Source: Pascua guehoae (Eukaryota > Basidiomycota > Tremellomycetes > Trichosporonales > Trichosporonaceae). Taken from it: 64,000 bases of DNA. Where the stretch lies: assembly GCA_001600415.1 (NCBI GenBank), contig BCJX01000001.1:2923532-2987531 (forward strand), written 5' to 3'. Below the pieces are notes generated by a model, which had not been told where the DNA came from, searched no databases, and saw only the letters and a list, made by a program, of their open reading frames with translations. Both the position numbers and the translations under genes were made by a program. Shown here in pieces: positions 51,405 to 61,800 of the stretch (positions within the stretch are counted from its first letter, which is position 1; every line of letters begins with the position of its first letter).

Positions 51405-52037
51405 TTCTCGAAACGCATTGCCCGAGCCCTCTCCGTGCACCCAGTTCCGCTCATCGTTCCTTCGCTTTCCGTCCCCGCCGCGATCGCCGTCACCGTCGTT
51501 TCTCCCATCGTAACTTCCCCTTCCCCCTGTCTTCACCATTCCATCGCTTCCGGCCATTTCCTCTCCGGGCCCCCCTCCCTTACCCTTGACTCTTTGGTGG
51601 TCCCCCCTTTCCTCGTCACCCCCTGGACATATACCCTCGTTTCCCGCTCTTCGTTTTCGCTCCTTCTCGTTGTTGATATCACATCATTTCCCCTCCCCCA
51701 TACCCACCCCGTTATATACAGACCGGAATGAATGACACGTGCCATGATTTTCCTCCGACGGACCGAAGCTGTGAAGTAGCTGCCCTGGGTGGCTTGGTGC
51801 CGTTGCTCCTCGTGGGTAGACAAGGATTGACACGGCAGATGCGATGGTTCGACTACACGTAAGACCAACTGTACATGCCACACAGCGCTCACCACGTCAC
51901 CACACAGCACCAATGCCACTAACCACTCACCACCGCAACACGACACACAACACAGCACACAACACACAACATATGCCAACGCCCACCCACACCATCGCGC
52001 ATCACCCCACCGCGCCTCCCAAGACCCGATGCATACT
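51405..52037. other. Convergent intergenic region
   Basis: 630 bp, C/T-rich on the left (51430-51710) and with a CAACACA-rich patch near 51930-51975. No coding signal. Confidence 0.5.
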
Positions 52038-54453
52038 CTAAAACACGAGATCCTCAACGCGCCACTTCCCCACCCGCTCCTCAGTCTCGCGCCTCTTCTC
52101 GCTCTTGTCCACCTTGCTGGCGCGGAGCGCCGCATCGACGGGCGCGCGGAGGCGGCGATAATCTGCCTGCGCCTCGAGGGCCGGGGCGAGCGCGTCGCTC
52201 AGGCGGCGGAGGAGGGGCTCGGCGTCGTCGTCCGCCATGAGGGTCGGCAAGTGTGCGTCGAGGAGGAGCGACGCGTGCGCGACGACGGTGGCGAGCGACG
52301 GGTCCTTGCTCCCGTGCGGGCGGTCGGGCCACGACTCGAGTCCGTCGCCGCGCGCGGCGTGCCTCTCGGCCCAGTCGGTCAGGTAGCCGAGTACACGGGC
52401 GGCGGCGGCGGGCGAGAGCTGGCGGCGCAGCTCGGCGCGGAAAGCCGGGTCAGGGGGTGGGCCCGCGAGCATGTCCTCGAGGACCTTGGGGGGTCCGCCG
52501 ATCGGGGTGCTCGAGAGAGCCGTGGCGAGGAGCGAGACGGTGACGCGCGACGGGAGCGAGGGGTTGGAGCGCACGAGGCGGGAGATGGAGCGCTGGGGTT
52601 AGTGTGGGACTGAGGGGAGGGGCTGAGGTCTGGGGACGGGATTGGTACAGAAGTGAGGTGGGCTGGAGGGTTGGAGTCGATAGAAAGGGAAGGCTCTCAA
52701 GGGGCTGTGAACAGACTGCGACCCGACAATAGTCGAGAGACAGACTGGAATCGAGGTCGGAAGCCACACTGGCAGCCAAACACAGCCTAAACAATAAAGA
52801 ACCTGGCTGTCTCCTACACATGTTCACTCAGACTCACCCAGTCGGCACAGGGGACAAGGCCGGCGAGGACCGCGCCACCAGGCCACATGGCATCGCTGAA
52901 CGCCTTGCGCTCGACGAGAGTGTTGATGATCTTGGCCGCATACGGTCCGGTCTTGGTAGCCGGAGCGTCCTTGTCGTCGCTGCCGTCCGCCTTGGTGTCC
53001 GTCTTGGGGGCGCCGAGAGCAGCAGTGAAGACGGCGTCGACGAGGCGGCGTGCGATCGGCTCTGGGACGGGAGCGCGGCCGGCCTTGGCTGCGGCAGACT
53101 TGCGGTCCTCGTCCTCGAGCCACGACGAGAATGAGCTCTCTGCCTTTTCGATGTCGCCCGCACGGAGGAACCCGACAACTGCGTCGAGCATACGTTCCAC
53201 TGCTGGGGGCGCGGGGGGAGTACCACGTGTAAAGACGGCAGCGGTGCGCTCTGCACTGCCGATGAGAGCGGCCAGGCCGACGCCTCCAGGTGGCAGGGTC
53301 ACGTCTGCAACGTGGATCACACTCCTGCCTCCCGACGCTCCCGGGTGTGCGAGAACGGTACCGAGGACAAGGGGCGACGAGGAGAGGACAGCGAGGTGGG
53401 TGATTTGTGTCGAGCCCGTCGAGAGCGAGGCAGTCGCGAGGACGGCTGGGAGGTCGGGGAGGGGCGAGACAAGCGCGACGGACGGAGAGGGGTGAGGGAC
53501 AGCGAGCGCCGCGAGGGGAGACGTGCCCGGAAGCGACACGATCGCAGCGGGGGACGCAGGGTGTGCGAGAAGAATACCCGCAGTGGGCGCGGTTTCGACG
53601 TCACGCACGCGGCGCGCGTGCATACGGTGTGTTGCGTCGATGGCCGTCACGAGTCCGTCGGCGCTAATGTCCGCGACAAGCAGGTCACCACGCGCAATCT
53701 TACCCTCGGCCACAGACGAGGCACGACCCGCGTCCAAGACGTAGATGGCCGCATGGCCTCGCTCGTCGACGAGAGCCACGCGCGGCTCCCCGCTGCTGGT
53801 GTCGAGGACGCGCGCGGCGAGTACCCTGCTCTTACGTGGTGCGAGAAGCTGAGTCACATTCCCTCCCTCATCGACAGATGCCACGCTTCCGTGCACGCCC
53901 ACAGCGACGATCGGCCATCCGTCCCGGACGCAGTGAATAGACTGCGCCGGGTGCGCGAGGGCGACTGAGCGCTTGTCGCCCTCCTCTCCCGTCCAGATCC
54001 ACACCGCACCAGTACTTTCGCTCGCGCCCTGTACGCCAATGGCCGTGACGCGCGGTGCATCCTCTCCATCGCTCTTGCTCTCTCGTGGAACAAAGCTCAC
54101 GGGCGCGCTCGCAAAGACGGTCGAAGGCGGGACAGTGAAGGACGTTGTTGGGCGGAGCGTCTTGATCTGGTCGTTAGCCCGACTACACTTGGTGTGATCG
54201 GTCTCGCTTTCCACACCCGCCAAGTCAACTGTACGGCAAATCCACACTGCTCCTGCGCAGTCTCCTCACGAGCGAGCTCGTAAACTCGAGACCAACTCAC
54301 GTCGTATGTCCACACGCCATCTCCCTGCACGGCAGCAACAGCTTGTCCTCGGGCGCCGTGGACGGGCGCGAGGGTGATGTGCGGCACACGCGACGAGCTC
54401 GCCTGCGCATATGGAAAGGTCGCCAGCGATGTTGGTGCCGAGATGGACGCCAT
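52038..54453 (-). CDS. Large propeller-like protein, possibly Utp8/NOL11-type
   Basis: Three minus-strand exons, 54301-54453, 52838-54166 and 52038-52592, give 678 residues. Residues ~1-380 are short repeating beta-rich blocks separated by loops (SIHCVRDGWPIVAVGVHGSV, RVALVDERGHAAIYVLDAGR, LLVADISADGLVTAIDATHR), the look of a divergent beta-propeller. Residues ~400-678 are helical (MLDAVVGFLRAGDIEKAESS, LVDAVFTAALG) and end RVGKWRVEDLVF. Size, propeller-plus-helical order and the hydrophobic C-terminal end suit the t-UTP factor Utp8/NOL11, which links rDNA transcription to early pre-rRNA processing. This is a shape-based guess; another propeller scaffold is possible. Splices are all in phase 0 with CTAAC branches. 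Confidence 0.8.
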
Positions 54454-54620
54454 GGTGGTCGGTTGATGGAAGATCGTGAGGTCGGGCAAGAAGCAGTAGT
54501 TGTCACTCGGGTGATTGTTCAACTTGTTGCTCGTCTGAAATTCATGAGACAAATCTGCTTCCGCCGTTGCCACCCAAAAATGCAAACTGGACAAAAAGAA
54601 TGACTGGAGGCAAAAAGTGT

Positions 54621-54698
54621 GGACGGGCTAGGAATCGAACTAAAGACAACTACTATTACGTAATGATGATGCGCTCTCCCAATTGAGGAACACGCCTG
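54621..54698 (-). pseudogene. tRNA-like sequence, degenerate
   Basis: The minus strand has a D-arm-like TTCCTCAATTGGGAGAGCGC and a B box TTAGTTCGATTCCTAG at tRNA-like spacing. The acceptor and T stems contain several mismatches, and the anticodon region is a palindrome around ATTACGTAAT that does not give a normal 5+7 arm. Probably a pseudogene or tRNA-derived element. Confidence 0.35.
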
Positions 54699-54869
54699 GC
54701 TGCATTAGCATTGCCACTACTTCTATTATGATCGCCCCGAAAAAGGGTGAATGGTTTCAAGCTGCCTCTGACGTGACGTGTTTTGAATACCCTCAAACTT
54801 AATGACATCCACTTCCCAACGTCCAGGACGCTACAACGCGTCGACAACACCTCTCAACCGACCTCGACA

Positions 54870-57800
54870 ATGATCCAGCGCCGCCGACCTCCGACCGTTA
54901 CAGCCCCGACGGCAGCCCCGTCCACGAACGCGGCGTACACCCCGCTCCGGCGCCCACGGGCCACCTCCACCTCCACCTCCACCTCCACGACGGCCCAACC
55001 GTCCACGGTCCCGGTCGCCGACTATGCCGACCCGTTCATGCACAACGCGCCCAAACATGCGCGCGGAGGTTCGTTCGCGTCCCAGCACGGACATGCGTCT
55101 GGACCCGGTACGTATGTCCCCGCGGGTATGGGCGCGGGCGGCAGTTTTGGCGGGTACAACTATACACCGCCCGGTGCAGGTTCTGAACGCGGTCTCGGCG
55201 GCATGGCGGGTATGGGTGGCATGCGCCCATCGGGCACGACAGGTATCGGCGCGACTGTGTCGCTCGACGAACTGCCTGCCGTGGCGCAGGCGACGGCATG
55301 GCGGGTCCTGGACGCCACGGGCGCGGGGGTACGGGATGCGACGCGGCTGCGCCGGAGTTGGGAGTTGGTGCGGAGGTGAGTCGAGTATCGTTGCTGCGAT
55401 TCTGGTATGGGTGTGCGTGTGCTGTGGCAATTTGGGACAGATGGGGGAACAGAGAGCGTGGGGAAAGGCAAACGGTCGAGGCGGGCGATGGTTGATGGCG
55501 AGACATGTGAAGGGAGAGAGCTGGGAGGAACAGAGGGTATGAGAATGGAGCTGGCCAGAGCGGACAGAAGCTATGGTCGTTGGAGTATCTGTGCCTCCGC
55601 CTGTTGCCGAGTCCCGCGCACTGCCGAATGTAGCCATGGTGCCGCATGGACACCTTAACAATGCGGGCCACCCGTCGGAGTGCACAGAGTCTGGCACAAG
55701 TGGCGGCACGGGTATTTTACGACCACAGTTGTGGAGATGCTGGGACGTGTGAGAGCTGCGAGACTGGGGAATCGGGACAGTGTGGAGATACTAGTGCAGG
55801 ACGCGGAGATGGTGGTGGCCCCAGCCTGTTTACTCCCACTTAGAGCTCCCGCTGAGGGATCGCTCAGCTCCAGCGCAAGCTATTCGCACTTGTGAATGCG
55901 CCGAGAGCTGGCGGCTGGGAGGGGTGAATGTGGGCATGGGGACGCTCATGAGGAACGGGAAGTGCGACAGCCCAGAGAAAATGGGACTGCAGTCTGGCAT
56001 ACCGTTACACTGTTGGTGGCGTTGAGCTTGGAGAGAAAAGAAGGCAGAGGGGAAGTGAGAGTATTGTAGTTCGGAGCGAGAGACAAAGCCGCGGTGTGGG
56101 GATGCTGGCAAGAGCGGAGACGAGGACACTGTCATCGAATGCTGTGGACGCTGGCCTCAGTGGACACTGGCATCGGTAGACGCTGGCCTCAGAGTCTGGG
56201 AGTGAGGAAACTGGAGACACGGGCGGGAGAGACACTGGAACCGAGGGGTCAATCGGCAAGGCAACGCCAGATACTCACCTGAGTAAATTGGTGCAGCCTA
56301 CTCGCCAAAAGGTGATTTTTCCCAGCATGTCACCCAACCGGAGTGGGCTTGGCAGCCCGCTGAGGCTCTACCCCTCTCCACTTGGATGGCTCACCGAGTT
56401 GCCACTTAAACACTGGCTGGCACAAGTTGCGGCCAAGAGTGCAGAGCGTTGTGATAGCCGACAGAGGGCTCGGACTTGGCTTGGCCTACCTTGTTGCATG
56501 GTACGATCTTACCAAGCGGTTGGTGTCTTTTCGGTGCTAGCATGGCCGTTGAGCGGCTTTCCGCCTTGCATCCTTCTCCTCTCCATGCCCCCGCCGGCGG
56601 CACCCCTTGCCTCCCTCCGCAGCCAGTCGCTCCTACGCCCCCATAGACCCCATTCCTCGCATTCAGCCACCACCCTTTCGGCATGCCCGCCTCAAACGTC
56701 CCCGTCCACATGTCTCTCTGCTTGATCCCCGTTTTCCTTCTTCCATTCCTCACTCTGTCTCCTTCGGCCGCCGGAGTCGCCCCAGTTGCGTGGATGGCTT
56801 GTGGGACTGCGTGGGCAAAGTGGCCCGTGCGTCCCTCGTTACGGGCACCTTGAAACAGGGTACGAACAACGCGGTGGCTGCGCCACAGAAGAAGGCTCGA
56901 GCGCTGTGTTTATCCGCGCTTGTCCAAGCTTCTTCTTGCACCCCCAACTTCGCGCGCACGGTGTCGGATGCAGATCACTCGGTGATCGCCCCCCCGTGTG
57001 ATCAGCCCCTGACGATCATCCTGAGTGATCGCCGCCTTGATTAAAGCCTCTTTGCGGCTGTGCGAGAGGACTGTGCGTGTGCAACAGAGCGTGTGCCACG
57101 CACAGGCCACCTTGTTCGCTGCATGCTTCTTAACCCTTTGTCATCCCTGTCGATCACTTCGTGGCACATTTTCCTGGTGCCTTCAGGCGCCGCGTCGCTG
57201 GAGGCTCGTGCCATGTGCCTGCGCTACGCGTCTTGTCTTTACCTTTGGTGTGCCTACTTTTTCGAGCATGTCTTTAAATCAAAGTAGGCCACAGCCTCGG
57301 TCAACTCTCGGTCCTGGCCCTGAGCTAAGCGTGACAACACTGCGGTGGCTTGGCACGAGTTTCCGTGTGCAGAGGTGGCTGAGAAGTAGTGTTGACGACA
57401 ATGGCGACGTGACAGTGATGAGTGTGGCAGTGCAATTGGGTTCGGAAGAAAGTGATGGCGATTGCGTGACGAGTGGCCCCGTGGATGTTTGAGGATGGCC
57501 GAGTGGATGTTTGAGAGTGGCCGGGCGGATGTTTGAGAGTGGCCGAGTGGACGCGCGCAAGTGGCCACTTGTGCGTCATGGAAGGGGGACACAGCAGGCT
57601 ACGCAGTGATGGGGCTTGTGGGGCTACCGCGGATCGAGCGCGCAGTAGATTCCGACAGAAGCTGATCCACAGCGACATCGAACTTCGCATGCTCGTGATC
57701 AAGATAACGTGAGTCCGAGAACGCCGAGACAGTCATGCCCTGGCCATGGCCATTTTGGCTGGTAGCATTGCCACACCACATGCCATTACCGAACCTGCTC

Positions 57801-58859
57801 TCTCTGACGCCCAGCTTGATCAACCTGCTCACGCTCGTTCTCATCTCCCTCGTCCCCCTCGTGCTCTCCCCGCTCACCCGCGCGTGGGACACTCCAGCCC
57901 GTGGTGCTGCTGCCAAGGTTGGGTTTTGGTACAATGTCCTCGTCAGCTGGCCGCTGTTTGGTGCATGCTTTGCCATCAACGCTGTATGGGGGCCCGGACT
58001 CGCTAAACGTGCACAGGCGGTTATGCACCCAACGTGCGTATTTTTATCATTGCCCAACGCTCGAGCGACACCCACTCATTTCTCAGTCACCGCCACCAAC
58101 CCGCGTCGGCGAGCCCGCCCGCGCCGTCCCTCACCCGCGATCCTGCAGCTGCAGCGTGGATGTTTGCCACGCGTGCTCTTCTCATCCTCGACTTTACACT
58201 CGTTTTCCGCACCCTCGCTTTGGCCCCCTTTGTTGGTCGGCTTCTCGCCCTCGCGTACATTTCGTTAATCAACTCGTACTATGCCTATGAGTGCGTTCAG
58301 CATGTCAAAAGTCACACCACTCACGCCCAGGTGGATCTTTGTATCGCGCGGATGGCCCCTCGACTATCGCTGCACTTACATCTCGAAGCGTGCCGCTTAC
58401 ATGCTTGGTTTTGGTGCGTTATCTGACTGCGAGATTGTAATCCCAGTCCTCCACCCAAAATTCATTATCTCCTAACGCACAGGCCTCCCAGCAACACTCC
58501 TCACCTCGTTTGGACCACCACTTGTCAACATGGCCATCTTTTCGCTCATCTACCCCTTCTATCTGATTCAGGCGCTCTTCTCCCGCCCGCCAATGGCATC
58601 CTCGCTCATGTCAACCACCTCACCTGCTGGCTCGGGCGCGAGCTCCCCAACGACACCCACCGGGGAACGGTTTGTTTCTTTCCCCGCCAAGTCTGGCTTT
58701 GCAGACTACAGTGATGCCGGGAATACCAGACCAGTCTACGCGCACTTCCCCATCTTCCTCCTCGCCCGGTATACGCTGGCCGGAGCTCGGTGGTTTGTCG
58801 ACGCGGTTGCACGCCAGCGCGGTATGCGTGGGGTGAGGTCTGGCAAGCAACCATTCTGA
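54870..58859 (+). CDS. EI24-like multipass membrane protein with a giant first intron
   Basis: Exons 54870-55375, 57646-57708, 57815-58033, 58087-58290, 58331-58413 and 58483-58859 give 483 residues. Exon 1 encodes a Thr/Ser/Gly-rich N-terminus and SLDELPAVAQATAWRVLDAT...SWELVR. The remaining exons carry the membrane part: NLLTLVLISLVPLVLSPLT, WYNVLVSWPLFGACFAINAV, AAWMFATRALLILDFTLVFR, then EWIFVSRGWPLDYRCTYISK, MLGFGLPATLLTSFGPPLVN and MAIFSLIYPFYLIQALF. Helix spacing and the LGFG-LP-LLTS turn resemble the EI24/CysZ fold of ER proteins linked to autophagy (family knowledge); similarity is moderate. The first intron, 2,270 bp, is anomalous; its splice (AG + T, phase 2) keeps frame, but exon 1 could instead belong to a separate gene. 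The other introns are 40-106 bp. Confidence 0.72.
55376..57645 (+). other. 2,270-bp intron of the EI24-like gene
   Basis: Bounded by AG|GTGAGTC and GAGCGCGCAG|T. It contains a block with repeated GGACACTGG/GACGCTGGCCTC phrases (56105-56200) and a 22-bp x3 tandem array (57481-57546). No terminal repeats or transposase frame were found. It could also be an intergenic region if the two parts are separate genes. Confidence 0.5.
57481..57546 (+). repeat. 22-bp tandem repeat, three copies
   Basis: Consensus GTGGATGTTTGAGAGTGGCC GA; the copies start at 57481, 57503 and 57525 and differ at a few positions. Confidence 0.75.
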
Positions 58860-61800
58860 AAGCATGCTTGGGTTGGAGGTGACGAGATAGATAGCTCGGT
58901 GATCCGTAATTGTATCGGTTATTAGAGGAAGAGCAAGCGGCAGTCACCGTGCTCCGAATGCCGTATGGAACGGGAACACCTTAGTACGACGTTCGCTGCA
59001 GCTAGCCGTTAGTGTGTTAGCGCCGAGGCTGGCACGCGAGCATCCGCCACGTCGACAGGCACACACCGAGGCAAACCGAGGTGGTGCGCTGATCACACTA
59101 GCGCGCCTCCTAGCGACTGACTTGGCTAGTGCAGTCGCCGTCCCGCATTGACATTTGACGACATTCCCGACCTTTCAAATGGCGAATCCTGAACGCTAAG
59201 AGAGCCCCAAGGCTCGGAGTCGTTTTTTTTTTGGCATCTAGGGGACGGGCCAAGTCGCAACTCCAAAAGAGTGCAGTGCAGCAGAGTCGTACTGCACCGA
59301 CTGCGCTGCTGCACCACTGCACCAACTGCCATTATTGTCCCACTTGCTATTCCGTCCGACCCCGAGGCTATGGTTGAGGCACTTTCGACTTGTTCCGTAT
59401 AAGCAACAGCGTTTAAGCTCATAACCGTAGAGTACGCGTTTGGGAGTTGTGCCTTTTACTTATGGTGGCAATATGATCCTGGTCCACCCGAATTTGAGTT
59501 CCGTGGCCACGTGCGGGTGCGCAGGTACACTTTGTTGGATGATCCGGGTCCACCCGCGTTTGAGTTGTACCTCTGGGTGAACTTTGTTGTTTCAGTTCGC
59601 CATAGCTCACGTTCCTAGTGGCACAGGTTCCTGGCACGAGACTCGTCTTGTTGGGCGACTCAATAACACCAGACGGCTACCATTTTGTTGATCCCTTCTG
59701 GTGCTGTGTCGGAATGGGGGACCATTGTAAAGGCGGCGATCTCCACAAATACTCCGTCGGTGTCCGTCGGGGCGGCGCAGAATGTAGCTAGCTATAGACT
59801 AGACCAGTGTGAGGCGTTCAATATACGCGCTAGCCGTGTAAAGTGGCCATTGAGGCTCGTTGGACAAACGTCGGGCAGTAGTGAGACACGTCGAGACCTG
59901 GATGCGATCCTCAAAACCATACTAAAGCAGCTGGAGGCTGGGTTGTGGACAGTGCTTCTAGCATGCTTAATCCTCGGCCCTACTTGGTATTTTCGCGCCA
60001 GTGAGAGAGCTAAGAGGAGAAGCCGTTCACAACCGACACCTGCAACATCCAACTGGTGGAACCACCATTACACTTGCCATTGAGTCCATCGCCGAGTTGC
60101 ACAGCCTGCCCACAGCCACAGAGCCCCCCGTATTACTCGGGCAGGAGATGGTGGGCATGCCCAGGCGGATCATTGCCGCTGGTCAATGCCGCATTCACCG
60201 GCTCATCACCAGCTGTCTAGAATGTCGACCGTGTATGGCCATGGACCATGGACCACGGCGCATTCCGACTTGACCGACATGGGTCTCCTGAAACCGTGGC
60301 AAATATTTTGGATTGCCACTGCATGTCCTTCACCGCCGCATTCCGGAGCTGTATTGACAAGCCCCCACTGGCGCCACCATCAACAATGCGCCACCCACCC
60401 CTTTCCCCATGTGGTCAGCCGTCTGCGAATGGGACAGTACATACTACCTCTCGGCCGTGCAACAACAATTCTGTGGAATGAGGCGCACCAAGATCACCGC
60501 TGGTTGGGCTGAAGGCAGGAATGAATCAGCTGCATCCGGTGAGCTAGCATTCCATACCGAAACCACGACGCCTCGCATTCATTCCCGGCGCCACCAGCCC
60601 AAGGGATTGGGCACGTTTGGTGTGGCGGGGACACAAGGATGCTTCATCCCAACCGACAATCGCGGTTTGGTGGGGTCGAGTGCTGCGTTGGTCGCTGCTC
60701 CCCACAACTGTAGGCCCGCATTGTCGGAAGAGGGCGGGTAGTAGAGTCGTCGTTTAAGGTTTTGCCGAGTGTGAACGTCCGGTAAGCAGCGAGCCGTGGG
60801 CGCGTTGCAAGCCTCACCATTCGTAAGGTGTAAAGTGTTTCCCCAACGGGGACAGAGATGGCAAGAAAGGTGGCCCGCTGGAAGGCTGGGCAGTATGGAC
60901 GGACAGAGCGTGGTGGCAGAGGCAGTCTGGGTCCCAAGTTAGGCCGGTGTGCCCCTGCTAGCTTACAGGTTGCAGAAGGATTGTCTTCAGCCAATGGCTG
61001 GAAACGACAATGCCAAGAATGCCTGGACGCCACTTGCTAGAACGTTTAGACGAGCACGCACTGAACAGCTAGACGATAGCAATGGCGGAGTTGGTGGCTT
61101 CAGTCATGGTGGTGGGGGGGACCGATAGGCCAGAGGTGGGCAGAGCGGACAAGCGTTAGTGGCGTCTGGGTTTGTCAGGGTATCTAGCCAGTAACCGTTA
61201 TGCTCCTGTTGCTTATTGCTTGCACGTGAAAAGAATGAGTACAATCGTTTCAACGGCTCATTTGTCGGCCGTCCTTGCGATGCAGAGACCCGCAGCGCTT
61301 GCTGGCCGGATGCTTCAAACTGTTACTCCGACCAGTCTCCCATGCAAGTAAGTGGGCAGCATGGATGAATGGCTGATGCGCCTGGCAAAGCAAACAAGGA
61401 CTGACGCTTCCCATGTCTGTAACATTTGTCAGCGGGTGTTTCAGGGGCCCGTCACAGACTTGTACTTCTTTGGCGACAACTGGGTCGATGGCTGGATGGA
61501 ATCCGAGAGTGGGTGTACGGCATGTGTGCCGCAGTTGTCGCGTGGGTTCCCGCGAATGGCCACGTTCCCGCGGCATTCGCAAACCCAAATATCCACTGAG
61601 ACCCCATTCCGCATTCCTGCTCGCGTATGACAAGATGTTTTCTGGTTGGAGTGAACCTTGAGTTGAGAAACACATGGAGCCATATGATCGGTCGGTGGTC
61701 ATACGCCGATGTCACGTGTACCAGCGGGGTTGCGTTTGGTTGGTTTCGAGAATGACGGCAAATGACATGTACCAATCAGAAGCGAAGATTGGTTCGATAC

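Noticed and set aside
59685..60083. Plus-strand frame with a hydrophobic helix and basic tail
   Set aside because: No ATG anywhere in the frame and no acceptor-linked upstream exon could be found; kept only as a remark in the interval description.
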